The position numbers and the translations under genes are program-made. A DNA stretch of 64,000 nucleotides from NCBI RefSeq assembly GCF_036241575.1, contig NZ_CP108455.1, positions 2,184,501 through 2,248,500 on the forward strand, read 5' to 3'. The DNA is from Streptomyces sp. NBC_01267 (GTDB lineage: Bacteria; Actinomycetota; Actinomycetes; Streptomycetales; Streptomycetaceae). Shown here piece by piece: positions 17,499 to 26,719 of the stretch (positions are counted from its first letter, which is position 1; each line of letters opens with the position of its first letter). Below the pieces are notes generated by a model. That model did not search any database and was not told the DNA's origin. It was given only the letters and a program-made list of their open reading frames with translations.

Positions 17499-17948
17499 AT
17501 GGCCACTCGTACAGACCCACTGACCCTCGAAGTCGTCGAGCTGATCGGTGACGTCGTCTCCCGGTACTACGAGGAGTACGACGAAGTGGCTGCCGGACAC
17601 GCGCTGACCGGAGCCCAGGCCCGGGTGCTCGGTCTGCTCTCCATCGAGGCCATGCCGATGCGCCGTCTCGCGCAGAAGCTGAAGTGCGAGCCGTCGAACG
17701 TCACGGGGATCGTCGACCGGCTGGAGACGCGCGGCCTGGTCGAGCGCCGCCCCGATCCGGCCGACCGCCGGGTCAAGCTCGCCGCTGTCACGGACCGGGG
17801 CAGGCAGACGTCGGCCCTGCTGCGCGGCTCGCTGACGTTCGCCCGGGAACCGCTGGGCGAGCTGTCCGCCGAAGAACGCACGGTGCTGCGCGATCTGCTG
17901 CGGCGGATGCTCGGCGGCACGGCGGACCAGCCACCGGCCAAGCCCTGA
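17499..17948 (+). CDS. MarR-family transcriptional regulator
   Basis: A 149-residue winged-helix regulator: helix-turn-helix MRRLAQKLKCEPSNVTGIVDRL, then the wing RRPDPADRRVKLAAVTDRG. ATG 17499 (MATRTDPLTLEV) is preferred; in-frame GTG 17481 and ATG 17490 lie just upstream and cannot be excluded. No N-terminal OhrR cysteine is seen; Cys is present only in KLKCEPSN. It probably represses the divergent reductase and perhaps ohr. Confidence 0.88.
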   Translation: MATRTDPLTLEVVELIGDVVSRYYEEYDEVAAGHALTGAQARVLGLLSIEAMPMRRLAQKLKCEPSNVTGIVDRLETRGLVERRPDPADRRVKLAAVTDRGRQTSALLRGSLTFAREPLGELSAEERTVLRDLLRRMLGGTADQPPAKP

Positions 17949-18103
17949 CGGGTCCGCGCACGGGTACCGGTGCGGGTCCGTGTACGGGAACGGGTGTGGG
18001 TCCGCGTACGGGTGTGGGTCCGTGTACGGGAACGGGCGCGGGTCCGGGAACGGGCGCGGGTCCGGGAACGGGCGCGGGCGCGGGTCCGTGCACCGGTACG
18101 GGC
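17949..18103. repeat. GGGTCCG/ACGGG-rich minisatellite
   Basis: About seven variable units of 18 or 24 bp built from GGGTCCG, TACGGGAACGGG and GGGCGC blocks, filling the gap between the MarR gene and the next start. Confidence 0.85.
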
Positions 18104-18114
18104 AGGATGGACGC

Positions 18115-18693
18115 ATGCCGCAATCAGCCACCCCGTTCGGGCCGCTCGACTTCCAGCTGGTGCTGCTGCGCAGGATGGCCGACCACCAGCCGGCCCTCGT
18201 CGACGATGCCCGCGCCGAGCTGGGCGTCTCGCTCGCCGACATGCGCGAGGCCAACCGGCGCTGGCAGGCGATGGTCCGCTCCCCCAGGTCCCACGGGGCG
18301 CTGCGGCGCTACCGGTCCGTGCTCGGCGAGCCGGTGGCCACGGTCCGCCGCAGAATCGGCGACCTGGAGTGCGAGGCCCGTCAGTGGCCCGTGCCGCTCT
18401 GGCCCGGTCTGCGGTTCGAGGTGCTGACCGCGCCGGGCGGCGGGGTGTGGAACGAGTGGCTGGTCCGTGCGCCGGGAGCCGCCGGGCCCGTGCTGCGTAC
18501 GGCGGAGGACCTGGTCCCCTGGTCGTGCACGGTGGACGAGGTGGCCCGTGCCTTCGCCCCCGTACGGCCCTTGGAGGGCACCGCACCGACCCGCTGGCGG
18601 CTGGCCTTCACCCCGCCCGGCGGGCGGCCCTGTGTCGCCGGGTTCACCTGGGGGCTGCTGCAGGAGGTGGCGTACACCGGCACAGCGCAGTAG
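18115..18693 (+). CDS. conserved hypothetical protein
   Basis: A 192-residue soluble protein with no family I recognise. The N-terminal half is helical and Arg-rich (LRRMADHQPALVDDARAELGVSL, RANRRW-like); the C-terminal half is beta-rich with several Trp (LWPGLRFEVL, GVWNEWLVRAPG, LVPWSCTVDE, TRWRLAFTPPGG). ATG 18115 is the start after the minisatellite; earlier in-frame starts would put repeat DNA in the protein. A 200-bp gap to mbl holds degenerate GGACGTCAGG repeats and no gene. Confidence 0.65.
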   Translation: MPQSATPFGPLDFQLVLLRRMADHQPALVDDARAELGVSLADMREANRRWQAMVRSPRSHGALRRYRSVLGEPVATVRRRIGDLECEARQWPVPLWPGLRFEVLTAPGGGVWNEWLVRAPGAAGPVLRTAEDLVPWSCTVDEVARAFAPVRPLEGTAPTRWRLAFTPPGGRPCVAGFTWGLLQEVAYTGTAQ

Positions 18694-18893
18694 CGGGTGC
18701 CTCCCGTTCGGGGGTCTGGACGGTTGGGGCGTCGCGGCCGGGATGTCAGGACGGCTGGAGCGTCGAGCCGGGACGTCAGGCAGGCACCCGGCCGGCTCAG
18801 CCCGGCGCGCGCACGGGCCCCGGCCGTCGCAGGATGCGAGGAGGACCGGTTGCCGCCGGTGCTCCACCTCCGCGCCTCTCGGGAGATCCCGCC

Positions 18894-19931
18894 GTGACCG
18901 TCAGCCTTGAGCAGTTGCGCCGTTGCCAGGTAGCCGTCGACCTCGGGGCCGCCCGCACCCGGGTGTTCGTGAAGGGCGCCGGTCTCGTCGTGGACGAGCC
19001 GAGCGTCGCCGCCGTGAACGTCCGGAGCGGGGCGCTCATCGCCGTCGGCACCTTCGCCGAGCAGATGACCGGCCGTACCCCCGGCTACATCCGGGTCGTG
19101 CGCCCCGTGTCGGGCGGCAGCGTCGTCGACATCGAGATGGCTCAGCGGATGCTCGGCCAGCTCCTCGGCGAGAAGCTCCGACGCAGGCTGCGCCGCACCC
19201 CGATGCTGCGCGCCGCCGCATGCACCCCGCACGACTCCGATCCGCTGGCGCAGCGCGCCACGGTGGAGACCCTGGTCGGGCTCGGCGCCCGGCGGGTCGA
19301 GCTGGTCGACACCCTGATCGCGGCGGCCGTCGGCTGCGGGCTCCCCGTGGAACAGCCGACCGCCACCATGATCATGGTCTGTGGCGCGGCGACCACCCAG
19401 ATCGCCGTCCTCTCGCTCGGATCGATCGTCACCGCGGAGCGTGTCCCGGTGGGCGGCGAGGCCATCGACCGGGCCATCGTGCAGCATCTGCGCCAGCACC
19501 ACGAGTTGCTGCTGCCGAGCCAGTCCGTGCGTCCGCTGCAACTGGCGCTCAGCGGCAACGGCCTGACCACCGAGGGTCCCGCGTCCACCGAGATCCACGG
19601 CCGTGACGTGGCCACCGGGCTGGCCCGCTCGGTCCAGGTCGACACCGCTGCCATGCGGGAGGCGATCCACACCCCGCTGACCGCCGTGCTCGACGGCATC
19701 GGCCGGGTGCTGCGCGGCTGCCCGCCCGATCTGGTGGCCGACCTGTCGGACCGCGGCATCATGATGGTCGGCGGCAGCGCCCTGCTGCCCGGCCTCGACC
19801 AGATGGTGCGCAACGCGACGGGCATGCCGGTCCAGATCGCCGAACGGCCCGACGTCTGCTCGGTCCTCGGGCTGGGCGCGATGCTGGAGGGCAAGATCGC
19901 GCCCATGACCCTCGCACCGCTGAGCGGCTGA
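18894..19931 (+). CDS. mbl: MreB-like protein Mbl
   Basis: A 345-residue actin-fold protein. Phosphate-1 motif VAVDLGAARTRVFVKG (residues 14-29), phosphate-2 region IMVCGAATTQIAVLSLG, adenosine motif GIMMVGGSALLPGLD. The GTG at 18894 has GGGAG 8-12 nt upstream. The upstream gene and repeats argue against the much longer open frame. Streptomyces Mbl supports MreB in spore-wall synthesis (published for S. coelicolor). The protein lacks an obvious membrane-binding N-terminal helix. Confidence 0.88.
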   Translation: MTVSLEQLRRCQVAVDLGAARTRVFVKGAGLVVDEPSVAAVNVRSGALIAVGTFAEQMTGRTPGYIRVVRPVSGGSVVDIEMAQRMLGQLLGEKLRRRLRRTPMLRAAACTPHDSDPLAQRATVETLVGLGARRVELVDTLIAAAVGCGLPVEQPTATMIMVCGAATTQIAVLSLGSIVTAERVPVGGEAIDRAIVQHLRQHHELLLPSQSVRPLQLALSGNGLTTEGPASTEIHGRDVATGLARSVQVDTAAMREAIHTPLTAVLDGIGRVLRGCPPDLVADLSDRGIMMVGGSALLPGLDQMVRNATGMPVQIAERPDVCSVLGLGAMLEGKIAPMTLAPLSG

Positions 19932-19954
19932 GCGGCTGAGCGGCTGAGCGGCGG
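19919..19954 (+). repeat. 9-bp repeat at the mbl stop
   Basis: Four copies of CTGAGCGG(C) overlap the end of mbl. Each copy offers a TGA in the mbl frame. Confidence 0.8.
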
Positions 19955-20001
19955 CAGGCGGACCGAAGGCGAGCGGGGGCCGAGATGTCCGGGGGACCGG
20001 G

Positions 20002-21423
20002 ATGACCGAGAACGCACGGCTGCCGGTGCTCCTCGAAGCGGTGCTGAGCGTCGGAACCGACCTCGAACTGCACAGCACCCTCCAGCACATCGTGGACTCG
20101 GCGGCCGGTCTGACCGGCGCGCGGCAGGGCGCGCTCGGCATCATCGACCCCGAACGCGACCGCCTCACCGACCTGTTCGCGACCGGCGAGGACGGCGACT
20201 CGCTGATCGGCCTCCCCGACGGAACCTCCGGGCTGCTCCGGGTCCCCATCCGGGTGCACGACGCGGTCTTCGGCACACTTCATCTGGCGCAGAAGCGCGA
20301 CGGGGCCTTCGACGAGGACGACCGGGCACTGCTGCGGGTGCTGGCCTCGCAGGCGGGCATCGCTATCGGCAACGCCCGGCTGTACGAGACGGCGAGGCAG
20401 CGGGAGCGCTGGATCAAGGGGGCCGCGGCCGTCACCAACGCGCTGCTCACCGGGGAGAGCGCCACCGACGCCCTGACCACCGTCGCCGAGCAGGCCCGCG
20501 GTCTCGCCGACGCGGTGGCGGGAGTGGTGCTCCTGCCGACCGAGAGCGGCGGCATGGAGATCGTCGCCGCTTCCACCTTCGAGGACCCGGGCGATCTGAT
20601 CGGCACGACGATCGAACCAGGTTCCCCGGTCCTGATCCAACTACTCGGCGGGGACCCGGTGTTCATCGAGGACTCGTCGACCGATCCCCGGATGACCACC
20701 CATGTGCGGGCCCGCTTCGGGCCGAGCATGATGCTGCCGCTGCAGAGCGGCGGGAAGCTGATCGGCACACTCGCGCTGCCACGGCGGCGCAGCGGCCGTC
20801 CGTACAACGCGGCGGACCGGACACTGGCCCTCCAGTTCGCCTCGCAGGCGGCACTCGCGCTGGTGCTGGCCGACGCCCAGCACAACCGGGAGCAGCTCGC
20901 GGTGTACGAGGACCGCGACCGGATCGCCCGCGACCTCCACGACCTGGTCGTCCAGCGGCTGTTCGCGACCGAGATGATGCTGGAGTCCACCAAACGGCGG
21001 GCCGCCGGGACGGAACTCGGCGAACTCGTCGGCCGGGCGGTCGACGAACTCGACTCCACGATCCAGGACGTACGGACCGCGATCTTCGCCCTTCAGCAGC
21101 CGCCCGCCGACGCTCCGTCGACGCTGCGCGGCAAGGTGCTGCGGGAGACGGAGGGCGCGGGGGCGCTGCTCGGGTTCGCGCCCTCGGTGCATTTCCTCGG
21201 CCCGGTCGACACCCGGATCACCGAGCAGGTGGGCGAGCAACTGCTGGCGGAACTGCGGCAGGCGCTGGCCCGCGCGCACCGGCTGCCGGACGTCACGCAC
21301 ATCGCCGTGGTGGTCGACGCGCGGGAGGAACGGGTCCGGCTGAGCGTCACGCACGACGGGACGCCGGACCACGAGGACGGGGACGGGGACGGGAACACGG
21401 TGGTGTGGGAGTCCCGGTCGTGA
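20002..21423 (+). CDS. GAF-domain sensor protein with truncated histidine-kinase domain
   Basis: A 473-residue DevS/DosS-like protein. Two GAF domains (about residues 10-135 and 150-300) are followed by a HisKA_3 dimerisation helix with the phospho-acceptor in RDRIARDLHDLVVQRL. The ATPase domain then looks broken. The N-box reads RQALARAHRLPDVTH instead of the usual REALSNAxRHA, and the protein stops after VRLSVTHDGTP with a DGDGDG tail, so the glycine boxes are missing. It probably cannot bind ATP. It lies 70 bp after mbl. The GAF ligand is unknown. Confidence 0.82.
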   Translation: MTENARLPVLLEAVLSVGTDLELHSTLQHIVDSAAGLTGARQGALGIIDPERDRLTDLFATGEDGDSLIGLPDGTSGLLRVPIRVHDAVFGTLHLAQKRDGAFDEDDRALLRVLASQAGIAIGNARLYETARQRERWIKGAAAVTNALLTGESATDALTTVAEQARGLADAVAGVVLLPTESGGMEIVAASTFEDPGDLIGTTIEPGSPVLIQLLGGDPVFIEDSSTDPRMTTHVRARFGPSMMLPLQSGGKLIGTLALPRRRSGRPYNAADRTLALQFASQAALALVLADAQHNREQLAVYEDRDRIARDLHDLVVQRLFATEMMLESTKRRAAGTELGELVGRAVDELDSTIQDVRTAIFALQQPPADAPSTLRGKVLRETEGAGALLGFAPSVHFLGPVDTRITEQVGEQLLAELRQALARAHRLPDVTHIAVVVDAREERVRLSVTHDGTPDHEDGDGDGNTVVWESRS

Positions 21424-21440
21424 GGTAACGGTCGGCCCGG

Positions 21441-22709
21441 CTACGGTACGGGCGACCGCGCGTCGTACCGGAGGAAGCCGCGACGGGTCAGGCCCAGCAG
21501 CGCGACCGCCAGTACGCAGGCGATGCCGCCGCCGACCACGGCGACCTCCGGGGATGCCAGGTCGCCCGTCGAGCCGGCCAGGAAGTCGCCGAGCCGCGGG
21601 CCGCCCGTGACGACCACGATGAAGACGCCCTGGAGCCTGCCGCGCATCTCGTCGGGCGCCGCCACCTGCATCATCGTGTTGCGGAACACCATCGACACGG
21701 TGTCCGCGGCCCCGGCCAGCGCGAGGAAGAACAGCCCGAGCCAGAGGTTCCTGGTCAGTCCGAACACCGCGACGGCGAGCCCCCATCCGGCCACCGCCAC
21801 CACGATCGCCAGACCGTGCCTGCGGACGCCGCCCAGCCAGCCGGAGAAGACCCCGCCGAGCAGGGCGCCCAGCGCGGGGGCCGCCACCAGGAGTCCGGTC
21901 GTCCGGGCGTCGCCTCCGTACCAGAGCACGGCCACCGCGGGGAACAGGGCCCGCGGTTGGGCCAGGATCATGGCGCAGAAGTCGGAGAAGAACGTCATCC
22001 GGAGGTTGGGCCGGGTCGCCAGGAAGCGCAGACCGTCCAGGACCGACGCCCGTTTCTTGGCCCCGGCGGCCCGTTCGGGAAGCATCGAGGGCAGCCGCCA
22101 CATCGCGTACAGGGCCGCCACGAAGGAGAGGGCGTCGACCAGGTAGGCCGCCTGGTAGCCCTGGAACCCGACGATGAGACCGCCGAGCATCGGCCCGATC
22201 AGCATGCCGAAGGTGCTCGTCATGGAGGAGAGCGCGTTGGCCGCGGGCAGCTGTTCGGCGGGCAGCAGCCGGGGAATCATGGCCGATCTGGCCGGGGCGT
22301 TGAGGGCCGCGCAGACGGACTGGAGCGCCACGATGCCGTACAGGAACCAGACATGGTCGAATCCGGCGAACGCGGCCGCCGAGAGCCCGACCGAGAGGGC
22401 CGTCGAGCCGAGGGCGCTGTAGAGCCCGAGCTTGCGCCGGTCGAGGGTGTCGGCGACGGCCCCGCCGTACAGGCCGAAGGCGACCAGCGGCACCAGTGAG
22501 AACAGCCCGACGAGGCCGACGGAGAAGCTGGAGCGGGTGAGGTCGTAGACCTGGAGGGAGATCGCGAGGGCGGTCATGCCCTGGCCGACCCAGGAGATGG
22601 TGTTGCCGAACCAGAGCCGCCGGAAATCCGGCGAGGTGCGCAGCGGTGTGAGGTCGGCGAATATGCGCCGCCGTATCGGCAGCTCCTTGGGCGGGCGTAT
22701 CGGGGTCAC
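21441..22709 (-). CDS. MFS transporter (enterobactin-exporter-like)
   Basis: A 422-residue, 12-helix major facilitator of the MFS_3/EntS-like group. The N-terminal LRTSPDFRRLWFGNTISWVGQGM and the loop ADTLDRRK between helices 2 and 3 are typical; RSAMIPRLLPAEQLPAANAL follows helix 4. The GTG at 22709 is the first start. It probably exports small molecules; the substrate is unknown. It is convergent with the GAF gene (17 bp). Confidence 0.88.
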   Translation of the reverse strand: MTPIRPPKELPIRRRIFADLTPLRTSPDFRRLWFGNTISWVGQGMTALAISLQVYDLTRSSFSVGLVGLFSLVPLVAFGLYGGAVADTLDRRKLGLYSALGSTALSVGLSAAAFAGFDHVWFLYGIVALQSVCAALNAPARSAMIPRLLPAEQLPAANALSSMTSTFGMLIGPMLGGLIVGFQGYQAAYLVDALSFVAALYAMWRLPSMLPERAAGAKKRASVLDGLRFLATRPNLRMTFFSDFCAMILAQPRALFPAVAVLWYGGDARTTGLLVAAPALGALLGGVFSGWLGGVRRHGLAIVVAVAGWGLAVAVFGLTRNLWLGLFFLALAGAADTVSMVFRNTMMQVAAPDEMRGRLQGVFIVVVTGGPRLGDFLAGSTGDLASPEVAVVGGGIACVLAVALLGLTRRGFLRYDARSPVP

Positions 22710-22750
22710 ACGGGATGCTAACCGGCTTCCCCTTACACCTGGCCAGGGCG

Positions 22751-22835
22751 GGCCTGCCCCGTTTCGGGTAGCCGGGGCCTGTCCCGTTTCGGGTAGCCGG
22801 GGGCAGGCCCAGGAGGTAGCCGGGCCTGCCCCCGG
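22751..22835 (-). terminator. 25-bp direct repeat and terminator after modBC
   Basis: Two 25-bp copies of a GGCCTGYCCCGTTTCGGGTA-containing unit (22751-22800) run into a 14-bp perfect stem (22797-22810 with 22822-22835). The stem lies 5 bp beyond the modBC stop and should terminate the molybdate operon. Confidence 0.7.
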
Positions 22836-22839
22836 ATAC

Positions 22840-24798
22840 TCAGAGCCCGACGAGCGTGACCTCGGTGGCCTTGACGCTGGTCCATACGGATACGCCGTCC
22901 GCCAGGCCGAGTTCGACGGCGGCCTGCGGGGTGATCTCGGCTATCAGGTCGGGGGCCAGGTCGGACGTGACGAGGACGCGCAGTCTGCTGCCCGCCGAGG
23001 TGATCTCCCGGACGGTACCGGGCCAGACGTTGCGCGGGCTGCCCGCGGGCTTGTCGCGGTGTACGGACACGGCCTCGGGAGTGATGATCGCCAGCGCCCG
23101 TGCTCCGTCGGCCAGCCCCTCGGCGACGACGAGCCGGCCGCCGTCAGCCAGCGCGAGACCGCCGTCGGCGGCCGTTCCGGCCCAGGCGTTGCTGCCCAGC
23201 ATCCGGGCCACCCACGGTGAGCGGGGGTGCCGGGTCACTTCGGCGGGCGACGCGTCCTGCAGGGTGCGGCCTTCGTCGAGTACGAGCACCCGATCGGCCA
23301 GCGAGACGGCCTCGACCGGATCGTGCGTGACGATCAGGCACACCCCGCCGAAACTGCCGAGGTGCGCGCGGAGGGTGTGCCGTACCTGGGCGCGGGTGGT
23401 CTGGTCGAGCGCGGCGAGCGGTTCGTCGAGCAGCAGCAGACGGGGCCGCGCCGCCAACGCCCTGGCAAGGGCGACCCGTTGGGCCTGTCCACCGGAGAGC
23501 TGGGAGGGTTTGCGGGCGGCCAGCTGACCGACGCCCAGCCGCTCCAGCCACTGTTGCGCCTCGCGGCGGGCCTCGGCGCGCGGCACCCGGCGGGCCCGCA
23601 GCCCGTACGCGGTGTTGGTCAGCGCGCTGAGATGCGGGAAGAGCGCGCCGTCCTGGGGTACCCAGGCCACCCCGCGGCGGTGCGGGGGCAGCGAGGTGAC
23701 GTCGGTGTCGCCGAGGCGCAGTACGGCACGGGCGCGCGGCGTCAGTCCGAGGAGGGCGCGCAACAGCGTGGTCTTGCCCGCCCCGTTGGGGCCGACGACC
23801 GCGATGGTGGTGCCGGGATCCGCGTCCAGGGTCAGCTCGTTGAAGCCGGTGACATCGGCGTGCAGGGGCCAGCGTTCCTGCGGGGCGGTCGGTTCGGGGG
23901 CGGCGGGCCGGAGGTTTCCGGCTGCCGCGAAGCCGGCCGGTGGCTGCGTGGCGTCGTCGTCCACCGGGCGTTCGGCGCGCCGGGGGCGCCCCGCGGCCCC
24001 GCCGGTCCAGCGCCCGCGCAGCCCGATCAGCACGGCCATCGCGATGACGAGCAGCAGCAGCGATACGGAGGTCGCCGCCTCCGGGGAGTCCTGGAGCAGC
24101 AGATAGACCTGGAGGGGCAGCGTCTGCGTGGAGCCGGGGAGGTTCCCGGCGAAGGTGATGGTCGCGCCGAACTCACCGAGCGCCCGCGCCCAGGTCAGCG
24201 CGGCACCGGCGGCCAGCCCCGGGGCCACCATGGGCAGGGTCACGGTGAAGAACACCCGTACCGGCGAGGCGCCGAGCGAGGCTGCGGTCTCCTCGTAGCG
24301 GGGGCGCAGACCGGCGAGTGTGCCCTCCAGGCTGATGACCAGGAACGGCATGGCGACGAACGTCGCGGCGACCACCGCCCCCGAGGTGTGGAACGGCAGC
24401 GTGATCCCGAAGGTGCCCTCCAGCCACGGGCCGAGCAGCCCGCGGCGGCCGAAACCGAGCAGGAGTGCCACTCCCCCGACGGTGGGCGGCAGCACCATCG
24501 GCAGCAGGACGAGGGAGCGTACGAGCGTCTTGCCCGGGAACTCGACCCGTGCGAGCAGCCAGGCCAGCGGCACCCCGAACAGCAGCGAGAGTCCCAGCGC
24601 CCAGAAGGAGACCAGCAGCGACAGCCGCAGCGCCTGGGTGACTCCCGGGCTGGTCAGATGGGTACCGAGGTCGCCCCAACTGGTCCGGGCCAGGATGCCG
24701 ATCAGCGGCATCAGCAGGAACGCGATCGCCAGCAGCGCGGGCAGGACCAGGGTCAGGGGGGTGCCGGTGCCGGGTGTGCGGGTGCGGAGACGTCTCAT
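22840..24798 (-). CDS. modBC: molybdate ABC transporter, fused permease-ATPase (ModB-ModC)
   Basis: A 652-residue fusion. Residues about 10-260 are a ModB permease with at least five membrane helices and the EAA-type loop EETAASLGASPVRVFFTVTLP. A Pro/Ala linker follows. Residues about 310-540 are a ModC ATPase: Walker A GPNGAGKTTLL, signature LSGGQAQRVALARAL, Walker B LLLLDEPLAALD, H-loop IVTHD. The C-terminus is a TOBE domain. It imports molybdate with the ModA lipoprotein encoded upstream. Fused ModBC proteins are known in actinobacteria. Confidence 0.93.
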   Translation of the reverse strand: MRRLRTRTPGTGTPLTLVLPALLAIAFLLMPLIGILARTSWGDLGTHLTSPGVTQALRLSLLVSFWALGLSLLFGVPLAWLLARVEFPGKTLVRSLVLLPMVLPPTVGGVALLLGFGRRGLLGPWLEGTFGITLPFHTSGAVVAATFVAMPFLVISLEGTLAGLRPRYEETAASLGASPVRVFFTVTLPMVAPGLAAGAALTWARALGEFGATITFAGNLPGSTQTLPLQVYLLLQDSPEAATSVSLLLLVIAMAVLIGLRGRWTGGAAGRPRRAERPVDDDATQPPAGFAAAGNLRPAAPEPTAPQERWPLHADVTGFNELTLDADPGTTIAVVGPNGAGKTTLLRALLGLTPRARAVLRLGDTDVTSLPPHRRGVAWVPQDGALFPHLSALTNTAYGLRARRVPRAEARREAQQWLERLGVGQLAARKPSQLSGGQAQRVALARALAARPRLLLLDEPLAALDQTTRAQVRHTLRAHLGSFGGVCLIVTHDPVEAVSLADRVLVLDEGRTLQDASPAEVTRHPRSPWVARMLGSNAWAGTAADGGLALADGGRLVVAEGLADGARALAIITPEAVSVHRDKPAGSPRNVWPGTVREITSAGSRLRVLVTSDLAPDLIAEITPQAAVELGLADGVSVWTSVKATEVTLVGL

Positions 24799-24825
24799 CG
24801 GCGGTTCCCTGTGATCGGTGATTCT

Positions 24826-24947
24826 GTGCCCGGTTCCGGTGTCCGGGCCGGTAGCCGGTTCCGGTGACCCGGACCTGTGCCCGGTTCCGGTGACCGGGAC
24901 CCCTGCGGCAGGCGGCTCGGGCCGGGCCTCTGGCGGAGGCCCGGCCC
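24826..24947 (-). repeat. short repeats and hairpin between modA and modBC
   Basis: Three copies of a CCCGGTTCCGGTG unit (24829-24890) are followed by a 12-bp stem with a 5-nt loop (24919-24930 with 24936-24947). Two GCGACGCGGTGAG copies lie next to it. The hairpin could reduce read-through from modA into modBC. Confidence 0.6.
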
Positions 24948-25029
24948 GCGACGCGGTGAGCCCGCGACGCGGTGAGCGGTGAGCCGTGTGGGCAGAGCCG
25001 TACTACGACTCGCCGTACGGCCGGCTTCG

Positions 25030-25836
25030 CTACGGCTTCTGGAAGCCCGCGCCCTGAAGGATCTTCTGGGCCTCGGGAGACGAGAGCCAGGCGACGAACT
25101 CGGCGGCTGCCGCCGAGTGCTTCGACGTCTTCAAGGCCGCTGCCGGGTAGGAGGCGACGGCGTTCTGCGCGTCCGGGATGTCGACGGTGTCGACCTTGTC
25201 GGTCGCGGTGGCGGCGTCCGTCTTGTAGACGAGACCGGCGTCCGCCTCACCGAGCTCGACCTTGCTCAGGACGGCCCGGACGTTCACCTCCTGCGAGACC
25301 GGCTTCACCGTGATCTTCTGGGCGTCCAGGATCTGCTTGCTGTACCGGCCCACCGGCACCTCGGGGGCGGCGAGGACGACCTTCAGCTTGGTGTCGGAGA
25401 GGTCCTTGAGGTTGGCGATCTTGTCCGGGTTGCCCTTGCCGGTGGCGATGACCAGACGGTTCTTGGCGATCACGGTGGGCGTACCGGCGTCGGACTTCAG
25501 GCCGTCCATGGTCTTGGTGTCCGCCGTGACGAGCGCGTCGGCCGGGGCGCCCTGCTTCACCTGAGCGGCGAGTTCCTGCGATCCCGCGAAGGAGAAGTGG
25601 ACCTTCGTACCCGGGTGTTCCTTCTCGTACGCCTTGCCCGCGGTGGCGAACACATCGGTGAGCGAGGAGGCCGCGAGGACGGTCAGGTCGGTCTTCTTCG
25701 TTCCACCGGCGGTGGACGCGGAGCCGCTGTCCTTCTTGCTGTCGTCGTTGCTGCCGCAGGCAGCCGCAAGCGGCAGGACCAGAGCGGCAGTCACTATCGC
25801 GGCGGCGGTACGGCGACGGGTGAAGGTGGGAGACAT
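25030..25836 (-). CDS. modA: molybdate-binding lipoprotein ModA
   Basis: A 268-residue substrate-binding protein. Arg-rich start, hydrophobic core and lipobox LAAACGS give a lipidated cysteine near residue 27. The core begins [13 protein letters not shown], the ModA signature that places serines at the anion. [20 protein letters not shown] and [15 protein letters not shown] follow. It delivers molybdate to ModBC. The operon order on the minus strand is HTH-Mop regulator, modA, modBC. Confidence 0.95.
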   Translation of the reverse strand: MSPTFTRRRTAAAIVTAALVLPLAAACGSNDDSKKDSGSASTAGGTKKTDLTVLAASSLTDVFATAGKAYEKEHPGTKVHFSFAGSQELAAQVKQGAPADALVTADTKTMDGLKSDAGTPTVIAKNRLVIATGKGNPDKIANLKDLSDTKLKVVLAAPEVPVGRYSKQILDAQKITVKPVSQEVNVRAVLSKVELGEADAGLVYKTDAATATDKVDTVDIPDAQNAVASYPAAALKTSKHSAAAAEFVAWLSSPEAQKILQGAGFQKP

Positions 25837-26142
25837 AAGAGTGGGACTCCTTGGGGAACAGGCGACTTGTGCCGCCCGAACGAATGGGGACGAGCCACGC
25901 GGGACAAGACCTCCCCCGCTCGGGCCCGTTCGCGGGCTCGGGGAGGCCGACGCCGCTCCACGGGCAGCGGCGGACAGTCCTGACGGTCCGAACAGTGGTA
26001 CTGGTGGCGCCGATCGGAGTGCCGGGAGCGAGAACGGCGCGGTCGGACTCGGATGCGGTGCGGGCGGAGATGCGATGCGGTCGGAGATCCGATGCGGTGC
26101 GGGCGGAGATGCGATGCGGGCGGAGATGCGGTGCGGCCGGAC
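25837..26142. other. intergenic region with GGAGATGCG repeats
   Basis: A 306-bp gap. From 26049 to 26140 it contains about seven imperfect copies of a unit like GATGCGGTGCGGGCGGA. The part next to modA (25840-25930) carries its ribosome-binding site (AAGGAGT at 25847-25853 on the complement). No gene is seen. Confidence 0.7.
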
Positions 26143-26538
26143 TCAGGTGCGGTCGATGTGCACGCTGGTCGACTTCACGCGGGCGGTGGCCTGCATGCCG
26201 ACCTCCAGCCCGAGCTCCTCGACGGCCTCCCGGGTGAGCAGGGAGACCAGCCGGTGCGGACCCGCCTGGATCTCGACCTGGGCTGCCACGTCGCCGAGTT
26301 TGACGGCGGTGACGATGCCCGGGAAAGCGTTGCGCGCCGAGGTGTAGGACGCTCCGTCCTCACTGGAGGCGTTCTGTGCGACCTCGATGGAGAAGGCGGC
26401 CAGATCGCGTCCGTCGATGAGACGGCGACCGACTTCGTCGCGGTGGGTCGCGACCTTGCCGGCATCCGCCCAGCGGCGCGCGGTGTCGGGACTGACTCCG
26501 AGCAGACGTGCCGCCTGACCGATTGTGTAGGACTGCAT
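26143..26538 (-). CDS. HTH and Mop (TOBE) domain regulator of molybdate genes
   Basis: A 131-residue fusion. A MerR/excisionase-type helix-turn-helix (YTIGQAARLLGVSPDTARRW, residues 4-23) is followed by a Mop/TOBE molybdate-binding domain (SARNAFPGIVTAVKLGDVAAQ, then ARVKSTSVHIDRT). The domain order resembles ModE. It is first in the modA-modBC operon and is probably its molybdate sensor. ATG 26538 gives the clean HTH start; an upstream in-frame ATG at 26580 would add 14 residues. Confidence 0.88.
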   Translation of the reverse strand: MQSYTIGQAARLLGVSPDTARRWADAGKVATHRDEVGRRLIDGRDLAAFSIEVAQNASSEDGASYTSARNAFPGIVTAVKLGDVAAQVEIQAGPHRLVSLLTREAVEELGLEVGMQATARVKSTSVHIDRT

Positions 26539-26719
26539 ATGCGGCAAGGTAGCCCCAGTCAGCTCGCATTTGCAATTCATAGGGCGAAGCTATATGGCAC
26601 CTGCCACCCTGCTTGGAGGAAGCCCCTAAAACCTGTCGCGCATCCGGGAGCGCACCAACCAGAACGCGGACGTAGCATCTGAAACCAGACATCCCACTCC
26701 GCACGTGAGGCGATCCCCC
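26539..26719. promoter_or_regulatory. divergent promoter region of the molybdenum genes
   Basis: AT-rich around 26560-26605, with TTTGCAATTCATAGG and GAAGCTATATGG. The GCTATAT core resembles half of the enterobacterial ModE operator, so an operator here is possible (inference). A GTGAGG ribosome-binding site precedes the ATG at 26720. Confidence 0.4.

Noticed and set aside
23227-24867. A 546-codon plus-strand open frame
   Set aside because: It is antisense to the modBC fusion, whose motifs are unmistakable.
25837-26142. A molybdenum-cofactor riboswitch upstream of modA
   Set aside because: The region is dominated by tandem repeats and I could not draw a supported fold; the Mop regulator explains control more simply.
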